Origin: Candidatus Methylomirabilis tolerans | GTDB lineage: Bacteria; Methylomirabilota; Methylomirabilia; Methylomirabilales; Methylomirabilaceae | Assembly (NCBI GenBank): GCA_019912425.1 | Contig: JAIOIU010000018.1 | Span: forward strand, 1-54,495 | DNA: 54,495 nucleotides | Reading direction: 5' to 3' | Part shown: one piece after another, positions 7,818 to 14,591 of the stretch | Layout: every line of letters starts with the position of its first letter | Position numbering within the stretch: the stretch's first letter is position 1 | Program-made: the position numbers and the translations under genes | Notes under the pieces: model-generated | Databases searched by the model: none | What the model saw: only the letters and a program-made list of their open reading frames with translations | What the model was told of the DNA's origin: nothing

Positions 7818-8534
7818 ATGGGAAAGACCAGGCTGATCGCGATATTGTGTGCAAGCGCTGCTCTGTTGTGGACAGGGCCGGCGCTGGGGGAGATCTATTA
7901 CCAGATTGATGAGAACGGGATCGCTCACTTTACCAATGCGCCGACAACACCGCAGCACAGGCGGCTTTCACCAGGCGTGTTGCCTCCAGCCGCCAAGCTC
8001 ACCGCCGCCAACCTAACAGAGTTGATCGATGCCTTCGCCGCCGAGTACGAGCTTGACTCCGCCCTGATCCGAGCCGTAATTCAGGTGGAATCGAACTTTA
8101 ACCGCAAGGCCGTCTCGCCCAAGGGGGCGCAAGGATTGATGCAACTCATGCCGGCCACCATCTTTCGCCTTTCAGTGGGGGACGCCTACGATCCTCACGA
8201 GAATATCGGAGCGGGTGTCCGTTATCTCCGCCAGCTTCTGGATCAGTTTCATGGCGATCTGACGCTGGCGCTCGCCGCCTACAATGCGGGGGAGAACGCG
8301 GTCCTTCGGTACAAAGGAATCCCTCCCTACCAGGAGACTCGTGATTACGTCGCGAAGGTCTTGAGCCTGTATCGGCGCGGACAAGGGGAGCGTTCGACGA
8401 GCAAGGCGATCAAGGCAGTCGCGCAGGTTGCCGCTGCAACGCCGCCGGCTCCTGCGCCCAAACCCATCTACAAAGCGGAATTGTCCGACACTATCTTGTA
8501 CTCGAATATCCCGCCGATTATTCAAACTCCTTAG
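7818..8534 (+). CDS. periplasmic lytic transglycosylase (SLT domain, DUF4124 N-terminus)
   Basis: The 238-residue protein starts at ATG 7818 behind AGGAGG. A signal peptide (LIAILCASAALLWTGPALG) is followed by a DUF4124-like strand pair (EIYYQIDENGIAHFTN) and the goose-type/SLT lysozyme fold. Glu91 in AVIQVESNFN is the expected catalytic acid, and the family motifs SPKGAQGLMQLMP, NIGAGVRYL and ALAAYNAGE are intact. Such enzymes cleave the MurNAc-GlcNAc bond of peptidoglycan and leave 1,6-anhydroMurNAc. The C-terminal tail (proline and alanine rich, ending PPIIQTP) is not part of the catalytic domain. Confidence 0.9.
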   Translation: MGKTRLIAILCASAALLWTGPALGEIYYQIDENGIAHFTNAPTTPQHRRLSPGVLPPAAKLTAANLTELIDAFAAEYELDSALIRAVIQVESNFNRKAVSPKGAQGLMQLMPATIFRLSVGDAYDPHENIGAGVRYLRQLLDQFHGDLTLALAAYNAGENAVLRYKGIPPYQETRDYVAKVLSLYRRGQGERSTSKAIKAVAQVAAATPPAPAPKPIYKAELSDTILYSNIPPIIQTP

Positions 8535-8678
8535 GTGCGTGACGGGCGGTTGTCGCTCGTTGTTGTGGTCCCGAACTTACTCTCCGGTATCGTTCGACCG
8601 TTGCCCTTGCCTATAAGTCAGTCTTCGGTACGACTCCTTTGGCGGGGGCCCAAGCAACGGTCGGACTCCTAACGGCCG

Positions 8679-9026
8679 TTAACGAAGCAATTTCTCGTAC
8701 GTTGCCGCGTCAAAGCCGACCACAAGCGTACGACCCGTCCGGAGGGTAGGGGCTCGCAGGCCCCCGGTTGGTCCCAGCAGGAGCGCGAGGAGTTGAGCCC
8801 TGCCTGGCTTGTCCTTCTGCAGGTCAACGTAGATAACCTTCCGCCCTTTCGTTGCGTAGATCTCGTCTACCTCTCGGACCAGCGCGAGCGCCTCCTTCTC
8901 TTTCAAGGGCTGTTTCTTTGCATCCACCTGCAACGTGATCTCGACGCGATGTTCCGCAAGAAACTCTTGCGTTTTGGTGCAGCCCTTTCATCCGGGGCGG
9001 TGGTACCTCCAATCGACTCGTCCCAT
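8679..9026 (-). CDS. ArsC/Spx-like thioredoxin-fold selenoprotein with in-frame TGA (UxxC)
   Basis: Read from the ATG at 9026, which follows GGAGGAG at a good distance, the frame is open for 12 codons. It meets TGA at 8990-8988 and then stays open to TAA at 8679. If the TGA is selenocysteine, the 115-residue product begins MGRVDWRYHRPG-U-KGCTKTQEFL. That gives a U-x-x-C motif exactly where ArsC/Spx-like proteins have their redox cysteine, followed by EFLAEHRVEI and the ATKGRKVIYVDLQ and LLGPTGGLRAPTLRTG segments of the fold. Length and start match the family only when the TGA is read through. A TTG start at 8933 would give a headless domain. A hairpin follows the TGA, and a tRNA-Sec gene is 300 bp away. 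The fold is fairly sure. The substrate is unknown, and arsenate reduction is not implied. Confidence 0.8.
8955..8971 (-). promoter_or_regulatory. candidate bacterial SECIS hairpin
   Basis: On the mRNA strand CGCAAG and CTTGCG form a perfect six-pair stem with loop AGTTT. The loop begins 23 nt after the UGA. Bacterial SelB-binding hairpins lie just 3' of the UGA inside the coding region and have a G and U in the apical loop, as here. Confidence 0.5.
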
Positions 9027-9325
9027 TGAGAACTCCTCCATCAGGCCCATGATGCGTACAGACGGTCCAGGTTGAACACTTACGGGTTCCAAGGGGGTTA
9101 CGCGCAACAGCGGCTTAGAGCGCACCTGACCATCGATTCCTCAGTATGATTTCCACGCCTCATCGTGACGGATACCCAAGTTATGTGCAAGGAGAAAGTT
9201 CTCACCTCCCGCACCAGGCTGACTGATGCGTATCCGCTCTTGCCGTCGGGACTGTTACCCCGCACGACCACTGCGTTGCCCTGGACATAGGAGGGGATAT
9301 CATAATCTATTAGCGATAGGATAAT
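9027..9325. other. 300-bp spacer between selenoprotein gene and tRNA-Sec
   Basis: No supported gene was found. A 96-codon minus-strand frame (9098-9388) crosses the region but has no ribosome site, no recognisable domain, and overlaps the tRNA-Sec gene. The spacer should hold divergent promoters, but none with two good boxes was seen. Confidence 0.4.
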
Positions 9326-9430
9326 GATCAGGCGACCGTGCTGGTGTGCGGTGCGGACTTCAAATCCGTGATGCCGTTCCGACTGCAAATCGGGCGGATG
9401 TGGGTTCGATTCCCACCCTGATCTCTACCA
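9326..9430 (+). tRNA. selC: tRNA-Sec (anticodon TCA), acceptor end irregular
   Basis: The features are diagnostic of tRNA-Sec: a six-pair D-stem CCGTGC/GTGCGG with four-base loop TGGT (9336-9351), an anticodon stem GCGGA/TCCGT with loop CTTCAAA giving TCA, and a long variable arm (CCGT-T-CCGA paired with TCGGGCGG, one bulged T). The T-arm is GTGGG/CCCAC with loop TTCGATT. The acceptor is odd: GATCAGG (9326-9332) pairs perfectly with CCTGATC (9417-9423), but the expected eighth pair is missing. The genomic CCA at 9428-9430 lies four bases too far to be the normal end. The 3' border is therefore approximate. It should decode UGA in the neighbouring UxxC gene. Confidence 0.8.
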
Positions 9431-9510
9431 TGCGTGGGCCAGCCGGGATAAATACGGCGGGCTTACGGAAATAATCGACGTTGAAGATCAATCCGCATAG
9501 CTGAAAAAGC

Positions 9511-9539
9511 TTGACATGATGATCTGCTCAAATTAGATT
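9511..9539 (+). promoter_or_regulatory. sigma70-type promoter for the fae/H4MPT operon
   Basis: TTGACA at 9511-9516, a 17-bp spacer, then TAGATT at 9534-9539. A leader of about 70 nt runs to the strong AGGAGG ribosome site of fae. This is one of the two best promoters in the window, consistent with a very highly expressed gene. Confidence 0.7.
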
Positions 9540-9617
9540 ATGAGCTTTGTGGCTGAGCAACGATAGATCGTTTTGAGCGGCAACATTAATCGGTACGTGT
9601 GAAAAGGAGAAGGAGGA

Positions 9618-10118
9618 ATGTCGATGCGTGACATCATGGTTGGTGAGTCATTGGCAGGTGACGGTAACGAGGTGGCGCACATTGATCTGATGATCGGGCC
9701 CAAGAACGGTCCGGTCGGCGCCGTCATGGCACAGCGTCTTGCTCAGCAGAGCGCGGGCCACAGCGCCCTCCTGGCGGTCGTAGCGCCGAATTTGCTGGCG
9801 AAGCCTGCGACGGTCATGTTCAACAAGGTGACGATCAAGGGGGCAAAGCAGGCGGTCCAGATGTTCGGTCCGGCCCAGGCGGCCGTGGCGAAGGCCGTGG
9901 TCGATAGCGTCGCTGAAGGCGTGATCGCCGCGAAGGATGCTGAGGATCTGGCGATCGTTGTCGGCGTCTTCATCCACTGGGAGGCCGATGACAATAAGAA
10001 GATCTACGACTACAACTATCAGGCGACGAAGGAGTCGATCGCGCGGGCATTGGCAGAGCAGCCCTCGATGGACGAGATCCTGGCGAAGAAGGACAAGGTC
10101 AAGCATCCATTTGCGTAG
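9618..10118 (+). CDS. fae: formaldehyde-activating enzyme
   Basis: Fae condenses formaldehyde with tetrahydromethanopterin to methylene-H4MPT in the cytosol. The 166-residue protein matches the stand-alone bacterial family. It has EVAHIDLMIGPKNGPVG with the catalytic histidine (His21 here, His17 in the Methylobacterium enzyme), then GHSALLAVVAPNL, KPATVMFNKVTI and GPAQAAVAKAVVDSV. ATG 9618 follows AGGAGGA at ideal spacing and sits behind a strong promoter. Downstream come mtdB and the whole formyl-transfer set, although a hairpin between fae and mtdB suggests that fae is made in excess. Confidence 0.96.
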   Translation: MSMRDIMVGESLAGDGNEVAHIDLMIGPKNGPVGAVMAQRLAQQSAGHSALLAVVAPNLLAKPATVMFNKVTIKGAKQAVQMFGPAQAAVAKAVVDSVAEGVIAAKDAEDLAIVVGVFIHWEADDNKKIYDYNYQATKESIARALAEQPSMDEILAKKDKVKHPFA

Positions 10119-10164
10119 TCGAATCGATACGAGGTAAAATTAAAGAGTAGGATCACCTATATCG

Positions 10165-10222
10165 AAGGGGGCTGCCGGGCGAGCGTTGAGGGTCTGATCG
10201 GCCCCTTGCCCGTCGGCCCCTT
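10165..10222 (+). terminator. hairpin between fae and mtdB (attenuating terminator)
   Basis: AAGGGGGCTGCCGGGC on the left pairs imperfectly with GCCCGTCGGCCCCTTT on the right across a loop. It is followed by TTTGATTTGTTTC. It may end most fae transcripts while letting some read through to mtdB. Confidence 0.5.
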
Positions 10223-10248
10223 TGATTTGTTTCGTTGAGTGAGGACCT

Positions 10249-11136
10249 ATGGCGACCGAGCGAAAGCATCTTCTCTATTTTTTGACGACGGAGGCCCAAC
10301 CGAGTCCGTTTGACATCAACATGGCGTACGATGCGGGCTTCCACGCTGTCATTCCCTATGGTGGCGTGAACGAGGAGTCTGCAGTCCTGCTGGTGCAGGA
10401 TATTATCTTCTCTCGAGGCCCGAAAGGCGCCAAGTTCAGCGCGCTCTTCATCGGGGGTAATGACATAGACTCGGCCGAAGGGGTCCGTCAAGCCGCCGCA
10501 AAGAGTATGTTCCCCCCCTTCCAGGTGTCGATGATGATCGATCCCAAGGGGTCCTACACGACGGCCGTCGCGCTGGTCGCCAAGGCGGAGAAGGCGCTGA
10601 GCGGATTGCGCGGCAAACAGGTAGCCATCCCGGGGGGCACAGGCCCTGTGGGTATTGTGGCAGCGACCCTCTGTGTGAAGCTGGGAGCCGAAGTCATTAT
10701 CGGCTCCAGGCAACTGAGCGGTGTAGAGCGCCTAGCCCAGCGGCTGTCAGCGCAGACGGGAGGCTCCGTCAAGGGCGCCGCGATGGCGACGGACGAGGAC
10801 AAGATCTCGCACCTGCGTAGCGCTGATGTGATCCTGACGACTGGTAAGGCGGGTATCCAGATGATTTCCGAGGCGGTCCTGAACGTGCTCCCGTCGGGTA
10901 AACTTGTCGCCGACGTCAATGCCGTTCCCCCGACCGGCATTTATAACCTCGCGCCTAATGATGACATGAAAGAGATCGTCCCTGGCATCAAGGGAATCGG
11001 AGCCCTTGCCGTTGGGGTCCTGAAGTACGATGTCGAGATAGAGATGCTCGAGACAATCCGGACTTCGGATAAGTTTGTCGTTCTTGACGAGAATCAGGCC
11101 TTGGAGATTGCTCAGAGGCGCCTTTCCGTTCGATAG
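10249..11136 (+). CDS. mtdB: methylene-tetrahydromethanopterin dehydrogenase MtdB
   Basis: MtdB oxidises methylene-H4MPT to methenyl-H4MPT with NAD(P). The 295-residue protein begins KHLLYFLTTEAQPSPFD, the family's N-terminal signature. Next comes a substrate segment (GGNDIDSAEGVRQAA). The Rossmann core has the nucleotide loop AIPGGTGPVGIVAATL, and GSRQLSGVERLAQRL follows. The conserved DVNAVPPTGIYN and the C-terminal MLETIRTSDKF motifs are present. It sits between fae and the formyltransferase complex. NADP- versus NAD-preference cannot be read reliably, although GSR after the second strand favours NADP. Confidence 0.93.
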   Translation: MATERKHLLYFLTTEAQPSPFDINMAYDAGFHAVIPYGGVNEESAVLLVQDIIFSRGPKGAKFSALFIGGNDIDSAEGVRQAAAKSMFPPFQVSMMIDPKGSYTTAVALVAKAEKALSGLRGKQVAIPGGTGPVGIVAATLCVKLGAEVIIGSRQLSGVERLAQRLSAQTGGSVKGAAMATDEDKISHLRSADVILTTGKAGIQMISEAVLNVLPSGKLVADVNAVPPTGIYNLAPNDDMKEIVPGIKGIGALAVGVLKYDVEIEMLETIRTSDKFVVLDENQALEIAQRRLSVR

Positions 11137-11149
11137 GAGTGAGGATCAG

Positions 11150-11488
11150 GTGGCTGAGACACAGTTTATATTGATTACCGGCCGATCGACGAAGCAGGGA
11201 AAGTCGGTTCATCTCGGTAAGGAAGCCCAAGAGTATCGGGATGAGATCTCGACCTTGCAGATGAACCTCAAGGATATCGAAGCGTTAGGGTTACAGGATG
11301 GGGCTCAGGTGCGGGTCACATCGAACTACGGTTCGATGGTGGTAACACTAAAGAAGTGGGATATTCCGCAAGGGGTACTCTTTATCCCCTACGGGGAAGT
11401 GAGCAATGCCCTGATCGGTTCGGATACCCAGTCCACAGGGATGCCGGATTCAAAGGGGATCGCGGTGGAGGTTGAGCGCTATGGCTGA
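11150..11488 (+). CDS. fmdD: formylmethanofuran dehydrogenase subunit D-like (molybdopterin-dinucleotide binding barrel)
   Basis: A 112-residue small subunit with the FmdD/FwdD pattern: QFILITGRSTKQGKSVHLGK, then MNLKDIEALGLQDGAQVRV, GVLFIPYGEVSNALIG and TGMPDSKGIAVEVE. In the archaeal enzyme this beta-barrel completes the binding site for the Mo/W pterin cofactor held by subunit B. It is not one of the four subunits (FhcABCD) of the classical methylotroph complex. The GTG at 11150 follows GGAGTGAGGA, and the upstream frame (to 11075) lies inside mtdB. Its end overlaps the fmdB start by eight bases, as expected of tightly coupled subunits. Confidence 0.85.
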   Translation: MAETQFILITGRSTKQGKSVHLGKEAQEYRDEISTLQMNLKDIEALGLQDGAQVRVTSNYGSMVVTLKKWDIPQGVLFIPYGEVSNALIGSDTQSTGMPDSKGIAVEVERYG

Positions 11489-12821
11489 GAGCGTTGCCGT
11501 GAAAGAACCGTATGTGATGACGGGCGTCGTGTGTCCCTATTGCGGGGTGACATGCGACGATCTTGAGGTTCGAGTCGAGAATGGGAAGATCACGGAAGTC
11601 AAGAATGCCTGCGTTCTTGGCAAGGACACCTTTCTCCATCATCTGGAGGGATTGTCGACCCCGAGGCTGTATGGGAAACCGGCGACTGTTGATGAGTGTA
11701 TAGACGCGGCCGCAGAGATTCTCGCCAAGGCCAAATATCCCCTCATCTATGGACTCGACTCCACAGAGCTGGGCGCGCAGCGGGCGTCGATCGAGCTGGC
11801 CGATTTGATCGGGGCGAATATCGATCATACCTCTTCTGTCTGCCACGCGCCGAGCTACCAGGCGGTGATGACAGCCGGCATCCCGACTTGTACGTCGGGA
11901 GAGACGAAGAACCGGGCCGATCTGGTGATCTTTTGGGGTTGTAATCCGGCAGAGGCTCACCCAAGGCACGCCACTCGGTACTCGGTCACCGTCAAGGGGA
12001 TGTTCACCCCCAGGGGGAAGAAGGACCGGATGGTCATTCAGGTCGATGTCAGGCCGACGCCGACCACACGCATAGCGGATGCCTTCATCCAGATGAAACC
12101 GAACTCCGACTACGAGGTCATCTCTGCTCTCAGGGCGCTCGTGAAAGGCCACGAACTGGATCAGACTGAGGTCGGAGGAATAGCGGTCGATGAATTGAAA
12201 GCTCTTGTGGAAAAGATGAAGAGCTGTAAGTTCGGGATCGTCTACTGGGGCATGGGCCTGACCCAGACCAGAGGCAAATATCTGAATCTTGTCGCGCTGC
12301 TCAAGCTTGCTCAAGACCTCAACGAGTTTACGAAATTTTCTTGTGCGGCGATGAGGGGGCATGGCAATGTGGTGGGCATGGCTCAGGTGCTGACGTGGCA
12401 AACGGGCTTTCCCTTCCATGTGAACATGAGTCGCGGCTATCCTCGATTCAACCCAGGGGAATTCTCGGTAGTCGATCTGTTGGCCCGTAAAGAGGTCGAT
12501 GCCGCGCTGATTATTGCCGGCGACGCCATCGGAAACTTTCCTGGGAGCCTGGCTGAGCATCTGAAATCGATTCCGTTGATTGCCATCGATCCTAAAGAGA
12601 GCGATACGACCAGAGTGGCTGACATTGTCATTCCGTCAGCGCAGGGAGCCATCGGCGCCGGGGGGATGGCATACAGGATGGACCATATCCCCCTGATGTT
12701 CAAAAAGGTGGTTGAGTCACCCTACCCATCGGATCGGGAGATCATCGACCGCATCATCGCGAAGGTGAAGGCGATGAAGAGTTGCGGCCATGGCGCTCCC
12801 GCTCCGGCCGGTAGAGGCTGA
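11481..12821 (+). CDS. fmdB: formylmethanofuran dehydrogenase subunit B (Mo/W-type, FhcB position)
   Basis: The 446-residue molybdopterin-oxidoreductase-family catalytic subunit starts at ATG 11481 inside the end of fmdD. CPYCGVTC with Cys18, Cys21 and Cys25, plus Cys44 in KNACVLG, forms a complete [4Fe-4S] site. Cys121 in SSVCHAPS is at the position of the archaeal FwdB tungsten ligand (Cys118). Pterin-binding segments such as IFWGCNPAEAHPRH and VIQVDVRPTPTTRIAD follow. The archaeal enzyme interconverts CO2 and formyl groups. The Methylobacterium FhcB is, as I recall, a metal-free relative. These intact ligands point to a working metalloenzyme. Confidence 0.88.
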   Translation: MAESVAVKEPYVMTGVVCPYCGVTCDDLEVRVENGKITEVKNACVLGKDTFLHHLEGLSTPRLYGKPATVDECIDAAAEILAKAKYPLIYGLDSTELGAQRASIELADLIGANIDHTSSVCHAPSYQAVMTAGIPTCTSGETKNRADLVIFWGCNPAEAHPRHATRYSVTVKGMFTPRGKKDRMVIQVDVRPTPTTRIADAFIQMKPNSDYEVISALRALVKGHELDQTEVGGIAVDELKALVEKMKSCKFGIVYWGMGLTQTRGKYLNLVALLKLAQDLNEFTKFSCAAMRGHGNVVGMAQVLTWQTGFPFHVNMSRGYPRFNPGEFSVVDLLARKEVDAALIIAGDAIGNFPGSLAEHLKSIPLIAIDPKESDTTRVADIVIPSAQGAIGAGGMAYRMDHIPLMFKKVVESPYPSDREIIDRIIAKVKAMKSCGHGAPAPAGRG

Positions 12822-12833
12822 GGACAAATCGAC

Positions 12834-14480
12834 ATGGGACGTTCATTACGAATTGTCGGCGGTGAGGTCTACGACCCGGCCAACGGGATCGATGGGGCCA
12901 TTAAAGAGATCTGTGTTGAGGATGGAAAGATTGTAGAGTCCTGTACCGGACCCGCTGAGGTGATTGATGCCGCGAATCTGGTCGTCATGCCTGGCGGCGT
13001 CGATATTCATACGCATGTCGGCAGTCCGGCGGTCAATGCGGCTCGCGGGTTCAGGCCGGAGGACCACCGGCACATGCATTTCAATTCAAAGCCTGCTGCC
13101 GGTATGAGATCCGGCGTCGGCTCCACGGTCCCCTCTACATTTGCGACCGGCTACCTCTATGCTCAGATGGGCTATACTACGGTGATGGAAGGCGCAAACG
13201 CGCCCATCGGTGTTCGGCATACCCATGAGGAGTTGATCGATATCCCGATCGTGGATAAGGGACTGTATATCGAATTGGGGAGTAACGAGTTTATCCTGAA
13301 GTTCATCAAAGCCGGCGAGATGGAGAAGGTCAAGCGATATGTCGCCTGGCTTCTCAAGTCGTTGAAGGCGTATGGCGTCAAGCTGGTCAACCCCGGTGGC
13401 GTAGAGGCATGGAAGTACGGCAAGGACGTCGCAAACCTGGACGACAAGGTCCACTACTTCGACGTCACGCCGCGCCAGATTCTGAAGGCGCTCGCCTGGG
13501 CCAACGAAAGCCTCGGATTGCCCCACTCGATCCACCTGCACGCCAATAGCCTGGGCACACCCAACAACTACCTGACCACCCTGGACACGATGCGGACGCT
13601 TGAGGGCTCCAGGCTCCACGTGGCGCATGCTCAGTTCCACAGTTACGGCGGGGAAAACTGGGGCGGTTTCTGCTCAAAGGCGGCCGAGATTGCAGAGTAT
13701 ATCAACACCCATCCCAACATCACGACGGACATCGGCCAGATCGTCTTTGGCGATGCCACGACCATCACGGCGGACGGCCCATGGCAGTACCGGTTGTATA
13801 AGCTCAGCAAGAATAAATGGTACAACCAGGACGTCGAGATCGAAACGGGATGTGGGATCGTTCCGTATACCTATCGGGAGAACAACTTTGTCAACGCCCT
13901 GCAGTGGGCCATCGGACTGGAGCTCTTCCTCCTGATCCGTGATCCGTGGCGGGTATTTCTTTCCACCGACCATCCCAACGGCGGCCCCTTCTACCTCTAT
14001 CCCTGGATCATCAGACTGCTCATGGATAAACCGTTCCGGGATGAGATGCTGAAGCGCGTCCATAAGCGTGTGTTGCCGGAGACGATGCTGTCGTCGCTTG
14101 ACCGCGAGTATACCCTGAATGAGATCGCCATCATCTCGAGGGCTGGTCCAGCGAGAGCATTGGGGCTCACGCACAAGGGCCACCTGGGGGTTGGAGCGGA
14201 TGCCGACATTACGATCTATTCCAAAGACAGCGATAAAGAACACATGTTCGAGCATCCCGTCTATGTCATCAAGGACGGCGAGACGGTCCTTCGAGATGGT
14301 GAGATCGTACACAGTCCCGCTGGGAAGACCTTGTTTGTTGTTCCGCCTGAGGTCGGCGAGATGGATTCGACTTTCAAGACCGAATTCGAAAACTACTACA
14401 CGATTCGGTATCAGAATTTCCCAATCGATATCGAGGACATCCCGAACCGAGAGGCCATCCCGGTGGGAGCGCCTCGATGA
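12834..14480 (+). CDS. fmdA: formylmethanofuran dehydrogenase / formylhydrolase subunit A
   Basis: A 548-residue amidohydrolase that hydrolyses the formyl-carrier amide to formate. The metal site is seen as His59 and His61 in DIHTHVG, a lysine for carbamylation in KLVNPGG (about Lys183), His residues in HLHANSLG and HVAHAQFH, and the catalytic Asp in STDHPNGGPF. In the archaeal complex formate travels by tunnel between FwdA and FwdB. The ATG follows GAGG by ten bases, with 12 bp between it and fmdB. A hairpin lies downstream before ftr. Confidence 0.94.
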   Translation: MGRSLRIVGGEVYDPANGIDGAIKEICVEDGKIVESCTGPAEVIDAANLVVMPGGVDIHTHVGSPAVNAARGFRPEDHRHMHFNSKPAAGMRSGVGSTVPSTFATGYLYAQMGYTTVMEGANAPIGVRHTHEELIDIPIVDKGLYIELGSNEFILKFIKAGEMEKVKRYVAWLLKSLKAYGVKLVNPGGVEAWKYGKDVANLDDKVHYFDVTPRQILKALAWANESLGLPHSIHLHANSLGTPNNYLTTLDTMRTLEGSRLHVAHAQFHSYGGENWGGFCSKAAEIAEYINTHPNITTDIGQIVFGDATTITADGPWQYRLYKLSKNKWYNQDVEIETGCGIVPYTYRENNFVNALQWAIGLELFLLIRDPWRVFLSTDHPNGGPFYLYPWIIRLLMDKPFRDEMLKRVHKRVLPETMLSSLDREYTLNEIAIISRAGPARALGLTHKGHLGVGADADITIYSKDSDKEHMFEHPVYVIKDGETVLRDGEIVHSPAGKTLFVVPPEVGEMDSTFKTEFENYYTIRYQNFPIDIEDIPNREAIPVGAPR

Positions 14481-14503
14481 CCCAGAGGGAGTTTTGAGTT
14501 CTG

Positions 14504-14580
14504 AGTTTCGGGTTTTGAGTTGATGGTGGAGCGTCTTCGGATGTGACCCGAAACACGTAGCCCGAAACCCGAAACTTTTT
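14504..14580 (+). terminator. repeat-derived hairpin with T-run between fmdA and ftr
   Basis: AGTTTCGGGTTT at 14504-14515 is the exact complement of AAACCCGAAACT at 14565-14576, and TTTTT follows. The stem is long enough to stop transcription, although the loop of about 49 nt is large. The arms are built from GTTTTGAGTT and CCCGAAAC words and look like a repeat element. Confidence 0.45.
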
Positions 14581-14591
14581 GTGGAGTGTCA

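Noticed and set aside
8824-9012. 62-codon minus-strand frame overlapping the ArsC-like gene
   Set aside because: It is a shadow in another frame. The true frame, with TGA read as Sec, has the domain.
9098-9388. 96-codon minus-strand frame between the selenoprotein and tRNA-Sec
   Set aside because: It overlaps the tRNA-Sec gene on the other strand, has no ribosome site and no recognisable domain. The segment GNAVVVRGNSPDGKSG is not enough to call a gene.
11481-12821. Selenocysteine in FmdB as in some archaeal FwuB
   Set aside because: The metal-ligand codon is TGC (cysteine), not TGA.
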